From NCBI RefSeq assembly GCF_018476885.1, contig NZ_JAHCVJ010000013.1, forward strand, positions 1 to 64,000: a DNA stretch of 64,000 bases, in the 5' to 3' direction. The notes under the pieces are model-generated. The model saw only the letters and a list, made by a program, of their open reading frames with translations. It did no database searches and was not told the origin of the DNA. Source of the stretch: Geoanaerobacter pelophilus (GTDB taxonomy: Bacteria; Desulfobacterota; Desulfuromonadia; Geobacterales; DSM-12255). Position 1 is the first letter of the stretch, and each line of letters starts with the position of its first letter. Positions 31,762 through 40,980 of the stretch are shown here, one piece after another. A program made the position numbers and the translations under genes.

Positions 31762-33408
31762 TCACTCAAGAGGAGTCCCCGCGGGGAACCAGGTCATCTG
31801 CCCTGAGGCTCGTCCGGCCCGCTGCAGATCGCGTTCAGCTTCCGTGAGCCGTCCCAGCTTCCGCAGAGCCATTCCCCGCTGGTAATAGTAGAGCCGATGG
31901 GGAAACAGGGCAATGGCCCGGTCGAAGTCTGCCACCGCCTCGCCATAACGCCCCGCCAGCGCCAGGGCCTCTCCACGGAAGGCATACAGATTGTAGACCT
32001 CCGGTCGGCTCTCCTGAGCGAACAGGTCAAGGCAGGCGGTGTAATCTGCCACCGCTGCGGCATAATCACCCGTCTCCACATGAAACAGGCCACGGTAGAA
32101 ATAGGCCCGGTCGAAGGGGTGGGAGGCAATGACCCGGGACCACATGGCACCCGCATTCTGCCAGACCCCGATGAGCTGCAGTGTCACCCCGCCATAGGCC
32201 AGGAGGACCAGAAGCGTCCCGCCGCAGACCAGCCTGGCGGCAAGCTGCCGCCCATCGGCCCAGGCCTTTGCCACATATGTGGCAAATTGGCCGGCGATGA
32301 GAATGGCGGGGATCAGGGAGGGGAGATAGGTATAGCGGGCCGCCAAGGCGATTGACGCGCCGTTCCCAAGAAACGGCAGGACCGGAACCAGGGAGATAAT
32401 GAACGACCAGAGGGCAAGGGGTACCCATCGCTGCCGCCGGCCCCAGTAAGTTGCCCCGGCCAGAAAGAGGAGCACTGCCGCTGTCTTGACAATGAAGATC
32501 CGGGGGATGGCCAGGGGCAGGTCATAGTAGGGGAGAATCCCCACGGGGAAAAAGGTCAGGCGGAAATATTCGAACAAGGCGTTGCCGGTAACTATCACCC
32601 GGATCCATAGAGGAAAGAAGCCAGGGGAATGGAAGGTATCCAGCTCGGCAAACCTGACCATGGTCGCCGGAACGGTGGCAGCAGCGCAGAGGAAGAACGG
32701 GACTTTCTCCAGCAGCAGGGCCGGCAGCGCGGTCCGCGTCATTCTCCCCAGCGGGTAACGGTCCAGAAGGAGCAGCAGCAGGGGCACAACAATGCTCGAC
32801 GGCTTTGCCATCAGGGAGCAGGCAAAAAAAACAAAAGTCAGGACATATTCCCGGCACCAGAAGCCCTCACCGGCCAGTCGCTTGCGGCTGTATCCGGCGT
32901 AACTGAGGAGCGCCAGCAGGACGAAGAAACCGTTCAACACATCCTTGCGCTCCGTCACCCAGGCAACAGACTCAACCCGCAAGGGGTGGAGGGCAAAGAG
33001 GAGCCCGGCCAGAAGCAGCGTAGCAGTGTACAGCTTGCTGCGAACCGGCACAGACTCGCTGAAGGGGGTAAAGGCCAGCAGTCTCGCTGCCAGCAGCACC
33101 AGCAGGCCGGCATTAGCCCCGTGGAAGAGGATGTTGGTCAGGTGATAGCCCAGGGGATTCATCCCCCAGAAATGATAGTCAATGGCCAGGGAGAGGGTCG
33201 TCAGGGGAATATAGAAGTCATAGGGAATGGAGGTAAAAATAGTCACCAGGAACTGCCAATTGAGGCTCCTGATCAACTCGTTGTTGAGCACATAGTCAGG
33301 ATCATCCCAGTTGACAAAATCGCAGGAGAGCGCCCGCAGGTAGACCAGCAGGGTTATAATAACGGCGGCACACGCCACCCCCATCGCAGGATGCTTCTTC
33401 AGACTCAT
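31762..33408 (-). CDS. TMTC-like membrane glycosyltransferase homolog with short TPR tail
   Basis: The protein has about 548 residues from the ATG at 33408 (a GTG 12 nt further up is possible). The N-terminus has a helix then FVNWDDPDYV, the Asp-Asp loop. IPLTTLSLAIDYHFWGMNPLGYHLTNILFH and HPLRVESVAWVTERKDVLNG follow, all TMTC family signatures. About ten membrane segments by eye lead into three TPR-like units (YRGLFHVETGDYAAAVADY, FRGEALALAGRYGEAVADF, YQRGMALRKLGRLTEAERD) and a Trp-containing C-terminus. It belongs to the five-member subgroup with ERKDVLNG. It probably handles polyprenyl-linked sugar at the periplasmic face; acceptor unknown. Confidence 0.82.
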   Translation of the reverse strand: MSLKKHPAMGVACAAVIITLLVYLRALSCDFVNWDDPDYVLNNELIRSLNWQFLVTIFTSIPYDFYIPLTTLSLAIDYHFWGMNPLGYHLTNILFHGANAGLLVLLAARLLAFTPFSESVPVRSKLYTATLLLAGLLFALHPLRVESVAWVTERKDVLNGFFVLLALLSYAGYSRKRLAGEGFWCREYVLTFVFFACSLMAKPSSIVVPLLLLLLDRYPLGRMTRTALPALLLEKVPFFLCAAATVPATMVRFAELDTFHSPGFFPLWIRVIVTGNALFEYFRLTFFPVGILPYYDLPLAIPRIFIVKTAAVLLFLAGATYWGRRQRWVPLALWSFIISLVPVLPFLGNGASIALAARYTYLPSLIPAILIAGQFATYVAKAWADGRQLAARLVCGGTLLVLLAYGGVTLQLIGVWQNAGAMWSRVIASHPFDRAYFYRGLFHVETGDYAAAVADYTACLDLFAQESRPEVYNLYAFRGEALALAGRYGEAVADFDRAIALFPHRLYYYQRGMALRKLGRLTEAERDLQRAGRASGQMTWFPAGTPLE

Positions 33409-33454
33409 CACGACGCCCACCGCTGCCCCACTAGGCCGGACGATCGCTGTCGGC

Positions 33455-34387
33455 TCACGGAATTGCCCCTGTCAAACGTTCGATGGCCGCCATGACGGAC
33501 GAGGCTGCGATGAACTCCATGCACCGGCTCTCCCGGCTGCAGCGCAGGTCAAGGCATGGGATGCAGGGGAGCTCCGCGGTCGGGTAGAGGATTTCTCCTC
33601 TGCCGTAAAAATACGTTTCATTGGGATTGGTCGGCCCATACAGCACGACCACCTTCTTTTTCAAAGCGAGTGCGATATGCAGGCCAAGGCTGTCATTGGT
33701 CACCAGAAGCCGGCAGGAGTTGATCCAGTCCATGTAGGCGTAGAGGTTGTCCATCCCTTGCTGCTGCGAATAGGTAAAGCGACCGCTGAGCAGTTCCTTC
33801 AGCTCGGCCCACCTGCCATCGGGCCATGCCTTGTTGGGCCACTTGGGGCCCACAGCCCAGTTGAGTCCCACATCAAACTCTTCCGTGGTCTTCGGTTGGT
33901 ATCCCAGCAGGTACTCCTGGCCCTCCCACCGGGCGCCGACAATCTGCAGGAGAGACTCCTGCCAGCTCCCTTGATACGTCCTTTTAAGATCTCCCCCCTT
34001 GCTCAAGGTAAAGACCTTTTCGCACCCGTCATATGCTTCTGCGACGCCATGCAGTTCGTCGAAACGGAAGCCGTATCGCCGCCAGGCAGAGATGGAGTCG
34101 GCCAGAGCACATATTCCCGGCACCTTCTCCAGATTGATGACTGTATCAAATCGTTCCCGCTGCAACTGTAGCACTGAGGTCAGGTCATACGTAAGAATCC
34201 GTTGAATTAAGGGATTGCCTTCGAGCAGAGGATATGCCGCTTCATCAACCAGCCAGGTGATCTGGTCTGAAGCAAACGGGTAGAGGATAACCGTGGTCCG
34301 CAGGACATCCCCCAAGCTCGATACCTTGCCGATACCCGGATCAATAGTCTCCGAATATCCCAGTTTTATGATAAGTACTTTTGCCAT
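33455..34387 (-). CDS. Family 9 glycosyltransferase (heptosyltransferase-like)
   Basis: This 310-residue protein starts MAKVLIIKLGYSETID, followed by KVSSLGDVLRTTVIL, the N-terminal pattern of ADP-heptose:LPS heptosyltransferases. C-terminal NDSLGLHIALALKKKVVVLYGPTNPNETYFYG is the nucleotide-sugar binding element (D-S/T-x-x-x-H-x-A then LFGPT). Cysteines near the C-terminus (CIPCLDLRCSRESRCM) are commonly seen in this family. It is cytoplasmic and would extend a lipid-linked core or glycan. GGGAG lies just upstream of the ATG. It sits between two TMTC-like genes on the same strand. Confidence 0.86.
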   Translation of the reverse strand: MAKVLIIKLGYSETIDPGIGKVSSLGDVLRTTVILYPFASDQITWLVDEAAYPLLEGNPLIQRILTYDLTSVLQLQRERFDTVINLEKVPGICALADSISAWRRYGFRFDELHGVAEAYDGCEKVFTLSKGGDLKRTYQGSWQESLLQIVGARWEGQEYLLGYQPKTTEEFDVGLNWAVGPKWPNKAWPDGRWAELKELLSGRFTYSQQQGMDNLYAYMDWINSCRLLVTNDSLGLHIALALKKKVVVLYGPTNPNETYFYGRGEILYPTAELPCIPCLDLRCSRESRCMEFIAASSVMAAIERLTGAIP

Positions 34388-34427
34388 GCAACTCCCTGCC
34401 CTGTTTGGATTACAATCCTGAGGCTTC

Positions 34428-36062
34428 CTACTGCAGCCAAATCAAACTGCCGGTAGCTTGGCCGGCTGCAGCCAGATCAGCATTCGCCTCGCTAACCCTG
34501 CCCATTGTTCGCAAAAGCTCTCCGCGATGATAATAATACAGCGGGTGAGGATAAAGGGAAATGGCCGTGGTAAAATCATCCACCGCCGCCTGGAAATCAC
34601 CTGCTTTAGCCAGCGCATCGCCGCGAAAAGCATAGACGTTGTGAATATCGGGCAGGGTAAATCTGGTGGCCAGTTCAATACAGGTTGAGTAATCTTTGAT
34701 CGCTGCGCGATACTCCCCTTTTTCAGCCAGATAAAGCCCCCGGTAATAATACGCCTTGTCAAACGGCTTGGTCGCTATCACCTTTGACCACATGACCCCT
34801 GAATTTTTCCAGTCAGCGATCAAAATCACGGTAGTTGCCGCGTAAAAAGTCAACAGTGCCGCAACAAGGCCGACAGACACAGATAGCTGATACCTGCCCG
34901 CTGCCGGTGCAATCTTCCGGCAGGCAAACACCAGCGCCGGTGCAGCAACGATACAGGCAAGAATGGACGGAAGGTAGGTGTAACGGGGAGAAAGCACAGT
35001 CTGGTAGCCATCGGTTAGGAAATGGAGCGAAGGCAGAATGGTTACCACAAAGAACAGAACGGATACGGTTAATGCAGGAAATCTCTTCCGGAAAAGTATG
35101 ATGCCGAAGATAAAGCAGAATGCGGCTAGTGCCTTGTATATATAGTAGACCGGCACGGCCCGCGGGAGAATGTAATACGGCAGGATGTTGACCGGGAACA
35201 GCATCAACCGGAAATACTCGACGAGGGAATTGCCTGCAGCCACCGTTCTTACCGCCATCGGGAAATCAGAAAGGGAGTTGAATCCGCCCTGTTTCATTCT
35301 GAAGATGATGCTGATTGCAACAATAATCGCCCCCAAGAGCATGAACGGTATCTTCTCCAGGAGCAAGGTGCTGAACTTATCGCGGTCGAAACGGCGCAGG
35401 GGATACCAGTCCAGAAACAGGAGTGCTATCGGGATCAGAAAACTTGAAGGTTTGATCAGCATGGAAAAAACGAATAACAACAGAGACAGGACATATTCCC
35501 GCCACTTGCCACGCCCATTGAGATCATCACTCTTTTTCTGCAGATACCGCAGATAGCAGATAAGAAACCCGAGGGTGAATGCGCCATTCAGGACATCCTT
35601 GCGCTCCGTCACCCATGCGACCGATTCCACGCGGGCAGGATGCAAAGCGAACAGGAGCCCGGCAACCAGAACGATCCCGAGATACAGGCGTTTTTCATGG
35701 CGCGTTTTTGCCATGCCGGGGCTCTGGCCATAAACATGATCCGCTAACAGCACAAAAAGCGCAGCATTGAGCGCATGGAGCAGGATGTTGGTCAGGTGGT
35801 AACCGAATGGGTCCAGCCCCCACAGGCGATAATCAATGGCAAATGAGATCCAGAGCAGGGGAGTCCAATAATTCAAGGGGATTGTGCAAAATGACCAGTA
35901 CCAGAAGTCCAGCCCCAGACTCCTGATCCCAGTGTTTTCAATGACATATTGCGGATCATCGAAATTGATAAAATCGCAAGACAGGGCACGCAGATAAACG
36001 GCCAAGGTGACAAGCCAAGCCACGCCGGCAACCATGAGAAGATGTTTACGCTTCAGTTGCAA
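34428..36062 (-). CDS. TMTC-like membrane glycosyltransferase homolog (544 aa)
   Basis: The first helix leads to FINFDDPQYV (D35-D36), then WTPLLWISFAIDYRLWGLDPFGYHLTNILLH and HPARVESVAWVTERKDVLNG. Multiple membrane segments extend to about residue 420. Three TPR-like units follow (YRGLYLAEKGEYRAAIKDY, FRGDALAKAGDFQAAVDDF, YHRGELLRTMGRVSEANAD), and the protein ends GSLIWLQ. It is a clear paralog of the genes at 31762, 44451, 46073 and 55568. The start is a TTG with GGGAG 9 nt upstream; the next ATG, 27 nt in, has no ribosome site. The 91-nt space before it holds an imperfect GC-rich hairpin. Confidence 0.82.
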   Translation of the reverse strand: MQLKRKHLLMVAGVAWLVTLAVYLRALSCDFINFDDPQYVIENTGIRSLGLDFWYWSFCTIPLNYWTPLLWISFAIDYRLWGLDPFGYHLTNILLHALNAALFVLLADHVYGQSPGMAKTRHEKRLYLGIVLVAGLLFALHPARVESVAWVTERKDVLNGAFTLGFLICYLRYLQKKSDDLNGRGKWREYVLSLLLFVFSMLIKPSSFLIPIALLFLDWYPLRRFDRDKFSTLLLEKIPFMLLGAIIVAISIIFRMKQGGFNSLSDFPMAVRTVAAGNSLVEYFRLMLFPVNILPYYILPRAVPVYYIYKALAAFCFIFGIILFRKRFPALTVSVLFFVVTILPSLHFLTDGYQTVLSPRYTYLPSILACIVAAPALVFACRKIAPAAGRYQLSVSVGLVAALLTFYAATTVILIADWKNSGVMWSKVIATKPFDKAYYYRGLYLAEKGEYRAAIKDYSTCIELATRFTLPDIHNVYAFRGDALAKAGDFQAAVDDFTTAISLYPHPLYYYHRGELLRTMGRVSEANADLAAAGQATGSLIWLQ

Positions 36063-36153
36063 CCTCTGCCACTCCCACCATTAGTAATGCTGCGATTTCT
36101 ATAATGCGCCGGCCTCTGTCAAGGGAACAGGCCGGTACTCCGCCAACGCGGCC

Positions 36154-37635
36154 TTAGGGACCGAGGTCAAAAAGAATCCAAAAGTCTTCAACTATATAGG
36201 TCTTTACCCGTGGATCCGAAGCAAGCCGTTCAAAGAAGGGAGTCCATTCCTGAGAGATTACCTTGATGGGATAGAAACATACCACAAATCGAGCGGAAAA
36301 TTTCTTACGAATCTGGTCTATCGTATCAGGCGGGGCATCATGGGACACCCCATACCAGAGCCGGTAAAGGTCAGGGTCTTTCATGTAAAAAAAAGTCGGA
36401 TCCAGGCCAACAATAAAGCGGCGGTTGGGGAGTGCCAGCATCAGCCCCCCGGTTGAAGCCCAATCTGCAGTAAACACCTGAGACCCAGGAGGAATCTTCT
36501 CCTGGAGAAACTTGACAACGCTTTGCGGCAGGCAATCCGGGGAATCCCCGAAAGAACGGAGAAAGCGGTAATTCAAACTAAAAGTATAAATCAGTGACAC
36601 CAGCAACAATATGTGGGGGAAAAAGCGCCACCGTACCGACCTCGATGCCAGCGCCAGAGCGGCAACGGAAAAAGGGACAAAGTACTCCAGAAAGCGGCAG
36701 GACTTCGCCGTCATCAGAGCAAACCCCAGCGCCGCAAGCGCAAATGCCAGCGGCAGTTCCCCTTCCCTTCGCTCCCGCCAGGCAAGAACCAGGGCCGCGA
36801 TGAGCATAATGACGCAAACCAGCAACCCTTTGGTCCACCCCTCAATGGTTTCGGGGAGGAACTCAAGACCGAGATCAAACCCCTCCTTGGCCCCCCAGGC
36901 AGTCCTGAAGAGCACGTCGACAATCTGAATCCAGGCAAGACGAACCAGATTGACCGAATTCGGATGCAGTGCCAGACCGGTCGCCATGCCTCCGAGAGCA
37001 ACCAGCATCGGTTTGATTCTTATGCCCCGGCCGGACAGATACCGTGCTGTTTCGGCAATAACGACAAGAACAACCGGCATGAGCCAGGCCACATAGGCCC
37101 ATGGATAGATGGCTGAGACTGCAGCAAGGAGTTTTGTCTTACCTCCGGTTGCCGCCCAGAGGACCAGAATGGCGAGGATGATGGACAGCAGGTGGGGCCG
37201 GACGATGGAAAACCTGTAGACAAAGGTATGTGATGCCGCCAGTGGAATCAGCGCCCATAGCCAGGGATATTTTACCCCCTCCCGGCGCAGAACCAGACAG
37301 ATCGTCAGCAGAATGGCTGCTCCGCAGACAGTATCAATGATCTGTGCTGCCCGGATCCAGCCGAAATCGATAAGAGGCACAAACAGCAGGTGGAAGAGCA
37401 GCTCCTTATCGGCATAATTGTCGGCAAGCCAGCTGAACGGTGTCCATGGAAAAGCCTGCAGTATGCCATGGTCGCGGATGAGTTGCCCGACAGCGGCATG
37501 ATACGAGGTATCTCCATCCATGGGCGACGGGATATGCCACTGGATCGCACCGACCAACAGCAGATAAACGACTCCCCAGAATGGCAACAGCCAGCGGTTT
37601 TCAGCAACTATTTCATGCTTGTGCAGTGTATTCAT
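36154..37635 (-). CDS. Polytopic GT-C-like membrane protein with D-x-D-T-x-Y-H motif, paralog of 58909
   Basis: The protein has 493 residues and about ten membrane segments by eye. After the first helix comes SPMDGDTSYHAAVGQLIRDHGILQAFPWTPFSW, an acidic loop placed like the catalytic Asp loop of GT-C enzymes. The soluble C-terminal part (FTADWASTGGLMLALPNRRFIVGLDPTFFYMKDP...LWYG) is almost certainly periplasmic. The paralog at 58909 has the same order of motifs (DDDTAYH, HGILQSFPWT, LDPTLLYKRDP). I do not recognise a named family, and glycosyltransferase function is inferred from topology and context. It has no TPRs. It lies between two TMTC-like genes. Confidence 0.75.
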   Translation of the reverse strand: MNTLHKHEIVAENRWLLPFWGVVYLLLVGAIQWHIPSPMDGDTSYHAAVGQLIRDHGILQAFPWTPFSWLADNYADKELLFHLLFVPLIDFGWIRAAQIIDTVCGAAILLTICLVLRREGVKYPWLWALIPLAASHTFVYRFSIVRPHLLSIILAILVLWAATGGKTKLLAAVSAIYPWAYVAWLMPVVLVVIAETARYLSGRGIRIKPMLVALGGMATGLALHPNSVNLVRLAWIQIVDVLFRTAWGAKEGFDLGLEFLPETIEGWTKGLLVCVIMLIAALVLAWRERREGELPLAFALAALGFALMTAKSCRFLEYFVPFSVAALALASRSVRWRFFPHILLLVSLIYTFSLNYRFLRSFGDSPDCLPQSVVKFLQEKIPPGSQVFTADWASTGGLMLALPNRRFIVGLDPTFFYMKDPDLYRLWYGVSHDAPPDTIDQIRKKFSARFVVCFYPIKVISQEWTPFFERLASDPRVKTYIVEDFWILFDLGP

Positions 37636-37676
37636 CAGATGTTTCTATCCATACCGCATGGTTGACGCGTCATCAG

Positions 37677-39560
37677 TCAGCGCCGTGAATATTTCTCCAG
37701 CAAAGCAGCAAAACGTGGATCGACGCCTGCCCGAGAAAACTCTCTGATATTGCAAACGCCGGAATAATTGCGAAAACCCCGGCGCAGAGATTTTTCCAGC
37801 CAGGCATAGGCCTCATCTCTTCGCCCGGAACGCAACTCGGTACATGCCAGAAGAAACGCACTGTCCGGGGCGCCCCCTCCCTTGCTTTCCAGCTTGCCGT
37901 AGAATTCTCTGGCCTTGTCAAACTCACCCTGGCCAAGCGCCAGGTCCCCCAATAATGTCAAGATCTGTACTGATTCCGGTTGCAGGGCAAGAGCCATGCG
38001 GTAGGACTTTTCAGCTGCCGCAACTTCGCCAAGCTTCTGCTGTGTGTAGCCGAGCGCAGCCCTCCCCATGACGTGATTCGCATTGACTGCCAGCAGTCTC
38101 GTCAGGGCATCGTAGGCTGTTGCGTAATCTCCGGCTTCATTACTGAGGGCTCCCACACTGTACAGTGCCTCGATTAAATAAGGATTCTTTTCCAGGGCCC
38201 GCAGATACGCCTGCATCGCCATTTCCTTCATATTTTTGTCGGAAAAGTAATAGGCGTCCCCCAGTTTCTTCCAGTTGTCCTCGTGAGGTACCTTGCTCAC
38301 CGCATCGCGCCACAAGACTATGGAGTTTGCCCAGACCGCACTTCTTTGAAAAGAGGCTGCAGACAACAAGATAACAGGAATGGCCAGCAAGACACCAAGT
38401 ACTCCGGGTGACAGTGCCGGGAACCGGTTACGGATACTGTCGGCCGCCACTCCAGCGACGACAGCAACACCAAGCATCGGAAAGTAGAGATACCTGTCAT
38501 TCATCATGGTAACGAGCGGTACGATCTGAGCTACCGGAAGCAGCCCCAAAAAGAAGAGTAGCGGCCACAAACCAAGCCGGCGGTCATGTCGGTAAAGCAT
38601 TAGCGAAAGGGCTGTCACTGTCGCAAGAACGGCACAGGAGATCAGCACGGGCAGCTGAGGTTGCAGGTAGATATCAGGCCGGTATTGGGCGCTCAGATCG
38701 GCAGGAAATACCAGCATTCTCAGGTAGCGGCAGAAAACCGGCAACATTGAATAAAAGGTAGCCAGTGGCGAGCCGCCATGATAGTCAGCCTTGCGCCCTC
38801 CACCAACACCTCCCCAGCCGGCGTCCTCAGGGAGCTGGCTGTGCATGGCCAACGCAGCAACACCGCCGGCGGCAAGCAGATAGGGCAGCTTGTCAGACAG
38901 TCTTAACCTGCGCTGTTTTGCCGGGTAAAACCAATCGTAGCCGATCAGCACTGCCGGCAAAATCACCGTTACCGATTTGGTGAGAAGTGCCAAAATTGAG
39001 GAGACAAGCGAGGCGGCGTACCACCAACCGCCTCTGGCCGAAGAGCCTTCACGATACCGGCAGTATGTAAGCCAGGCGATCAGGAAGAACAGCATTGCCA
39101 GCAGGTTTTTCCTCTGGGATATCCATGCGACAGACTCAACCTGCACCGGGTGCAACAGAAAGATGGCGGCAGCATAAGTGGCAAGCAAACGGCTCCCATG
39201 AAGCCTCAGGAGCAGCCAATACACAAGAATACCGTTGCCGGAATGGAGCAGAATGTTGGTAAAAAGATAGCCGCCGGGCTTCAGCCTCCAGAACTCGTAA
39301 TCCAGCATGTACGAAAGCATCTGTACCGGCGCATAATTGCCCGCATAGTAGCTGCTAAATACCGCTCGCAGGTTGTCCCAGGAAAAACCATGCACGTCAG
39401 GATTGGCAGAAACGTACAGGTTATCGTCCCAGGTATTTATGAACTGATGATCAAGGATTCTGCCGTACACGACAAAGGTCAGCCCCAGCACTATGACCAA
39501 GGCCCAGTGCCGCCGCAGCAATTCTCTGCCATTAGCGTTTTTGAGAGTCTTCAAAAACAT
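37677..39560 (-). CDS. TMTC-like membrane glycosyltransferase homolog with TPR tail (627 aa)
   Basis: N-terminal INTWDDNLYV (D45-D46) follows the first helix, then YYAGNYAPVQMLSYMLDYEFW and HPVQVESVAWISQRKNLLAM. About ten to eleven membrane segments precede a TPR region (residues about 425-600, five units). The tail RGFRNYSGV...DPRFAALLEKYSRR resembles the end of the paralog at 13869, and the two form a distinct subgroup. That paralog sits 24 kb away in a different operon, so the duplication is not simply tandem. It is 10 nt downstream of the radical SAM gene at 39571 and probably co-transcribed with it. Confidence 0.83.
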   Translation of the reverse strand: MFLKTLKNANGRELLRRHWALVIVLGLTFVVYGRILDHQFINTWDDNLYVSANPDVHGFSWDNLRAVFSSYYAGNYAPVQMLSYMLDYEFWRLKPGGYLFTNILLHSGNGILVYWLLLRLHGSRLLATYAAAIFLLHPVQVESVAWISQRKNLLAMLFFLIAWLTYCRYREGSSARGGWWYAASLVSSILALLTKSVTVILPAVLIGYDWFYPAKQRRLRLSDKLPYLLAAGGVAALAMHSQLPEDAGWGGVGGGRKADYHGGSPLATFYSMLPVFCRYLRMLVFPADLSAQYRPDIYLQPQLPVLISCAVLATVTALSLMLYRHDRRLGLWPLLFFLGLLPVAQIVPLVTMMNDRYLYFPMLGVAVVAGVAADSIRNRFPALSPGVLGVLLAIPVILLSAASFQRSAVWANSIVLWRDAVSKVPHEDNWKKLGDAYYFSDKNMKEMAMQAYLRALEKNPYLIEALYSVGALSNEAGDYATAYDALTRLLAVNANHVMGRAALGYTQQKLGEVAAAEKSYRMALALQPESVQILTLLGDLALGQGEFDKAREFYGKLESKGGGAPDSAFLLACTELRSGRRDEAYAWLEKSLRRGFRNYSGVCNIREFSRAGVDPRFAALLEKYSRR

Positions 39561-39570
39561 TCACCCGCTC

Positions 39571-40947
39571 TTACAAAAGGGTATCAGCGAAGCGCTTCAA
39601 CAGATAGAAAAAATGCCTCGGCGAACGTATTTCCGCCACCACGCCCAACAGGATTTTGGGGCGACCATAGAATCTGAGAACCGCCATGCGGTGCAGCCGT
39701 TTCAGTTTTGCCGGCAACACTGAACCATCGGTATACGCCACATCATGAACAAAAAAATGGTCCCATTCCAGATGTCCAAGGTGACCGGCTTTTTTAAGTT
39801 TGTCCCATTCGACACTTCCCGGAAGCGGCATGAAAATATTGAACTGAGCCCGGTGAATCGGCAGTTCCATAGCAAATTTAACCGTTTCCTTCATTTCTTC
39901 ATAGGTCTCCCCCGGGATGCCGAACATGAAAAACCCGGTCAGCTTGATGCCAACCCCTGCAAAAAGCTTGAGTCGCTCCCGGATAAGTTCGAGAGTTACC
40001 CCTTTCCCGGTCAGGCGCAGCAACCGGTCGCTGCCGAACTCCACACCTACGGCCAGGGAATAGCAGCCGGCATCGGCCAAGGCAACCACCACATCGCGGG
40101 TCAATGTATCCAGGCGGACCCCTGAGGGTAGGCTCCAGCTCATGCCGAACCCCTCAGCCTTCAGGCGACCGCAGAACGCCAGCACATACTCCGGCGAGGC
40201 CGTGAAATTTTCATCTTCAATGTGGAACTCGCGTATCCCCCGCCCGGCAAGATGATGTAACTCTGCCATGACATTGTCCATGGAGCGTCGCCGAATGCGC
40301 TTGCCATTGATGCAGCTGCCGGCGCAAAAAGTACACCTGCTGGAGCAACCGCGGGTGATGACTATCGGCGCTGTTGGAAACGCTCTGGTAAAAGCGCCGT
40401 GCGGAGCCTCAGGAAAACTTTCCGGGCAGAGCAGGTCCCAGGCAGGCATTGGCAGGGTATTCAGATCTTCGATAAATATGGGCGGATTTTTCCTGACAGC
40501 GCCACTGTCGCGCCAGACCAGACCAGGAATCGCGGTGAGATCGACGCTGCCCCCGGAAAGTTTGTCCAGCAGCAGGGGCAGGCCAGTTTCGGCTTCCCCC
40601 TGGAAAGCAAAGTCCAGTTGATCAAGGTAAACCAGGGTCCCTTCCGGGTCACCGGAAGGATGTGGTCCTCCGGCAACAGTTATGGTGTTGCCCGATAGGC
40701 GCTTGATAATATCCAGGTGGCGTTTAACCGGATTGAGATCATAGGTGAACAGCTGAAACCCGATGATATCGTACTGCTCCGCAATCACCAGAGCGGAAAA
40801 ACCATCGAAAGTCATCCGCTCTTTTGCCGTATTCAGAACCGAAACTTCATGACCCTCTTCCTGCAGGATTGCAGCAAGATAACCTAACCCAAGGCTGGGC
40901 ATCACTACATATGTCCGGTTGATCGGGTTGAGCAGCAGAATTTTCAT
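39571..40947 (-). CDS. B12-binding-domain radical SAM protein (class B-like)
   Basis: This 458-residue protein has an N-terminal domain resembling a cobalamin-binding fold (MKILLLNPINRTYVVMPSLGLGYLAAILQEEGHEV..., AGGPHPSGDPE). A radical SAM core follows with CSSRCTFC (C201, C205, C208) and IEDENFT, GVEFGSDRLL and FFMFGIPGETYEEM further on. Family members catalyse methylation or other radical steps on unactivated carbons, or act in cofactor and lipid biosynthesis. The usual DxHxxG motif for base-off B12 is not evident, so B12 use is uncertain. AAGGA lies 6 nt before the ATG. In context it may modify a glycan or lipid carrier (inference). Confidence 0.86.
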   Translation of the reverse strand: MKILLLNPINRTYVVMPSLGLGYLAAILQEEGHEVSVLNTAKERMTFDGFSALVIAEQYDIIGFQLFTYDLNPVKRHLDIIKRLSGNTITVAGGPHPSGDPEGTLVYLDQLDFAFQGEAETGLPLLLDKLSGGSVDLTAIPGLVWRDSGAVRKNPPIFIEDLNTLPMPAWDLLCPESFPEAPHGAFTRAFPTAPIVITRGCSSRCTFCAGSCINGKRIRRRSMDNVMAELHHLAGRGIREFHIEDENFTASPEYVLAFCGRLKAEGFGMSWSLPSGVRLDTLTRDVVVALADAGCYSLAVGVEFGSDRLLRLTGKGVTLELIRERLKLFAGVGIKLTGFFMFGIPGETYEEMKETVKFAMELPIHRAQFNIFMPLPGSVEWDKLKKAGHLGHLEWDHFFVHDVAYTDGSVLPAKLKRLHRMAVLRFYGRPKILLGVVAEIRSPRHFFYLLKRFADTLL

Positions 40948-40980
40948 TAAAGTCCTTGATAGCCCCTTATAGGACGGTAG

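Noticed and set aside
32629-33495. 288-residue plus-strand open frame
   Set aside because: It is antisense to a TMTC-like gene, very Gln/Arg-rich and without motifs.
36109-36135. GC-rich hairpin downstream of the 36154 gene
   Set aside because: The stem has 7 bp then a bulge and no T-tract, so a terminator call is not supported. The TTGACA inside it has only 13 nt to the next TATAGA, which is too short for a promoter.
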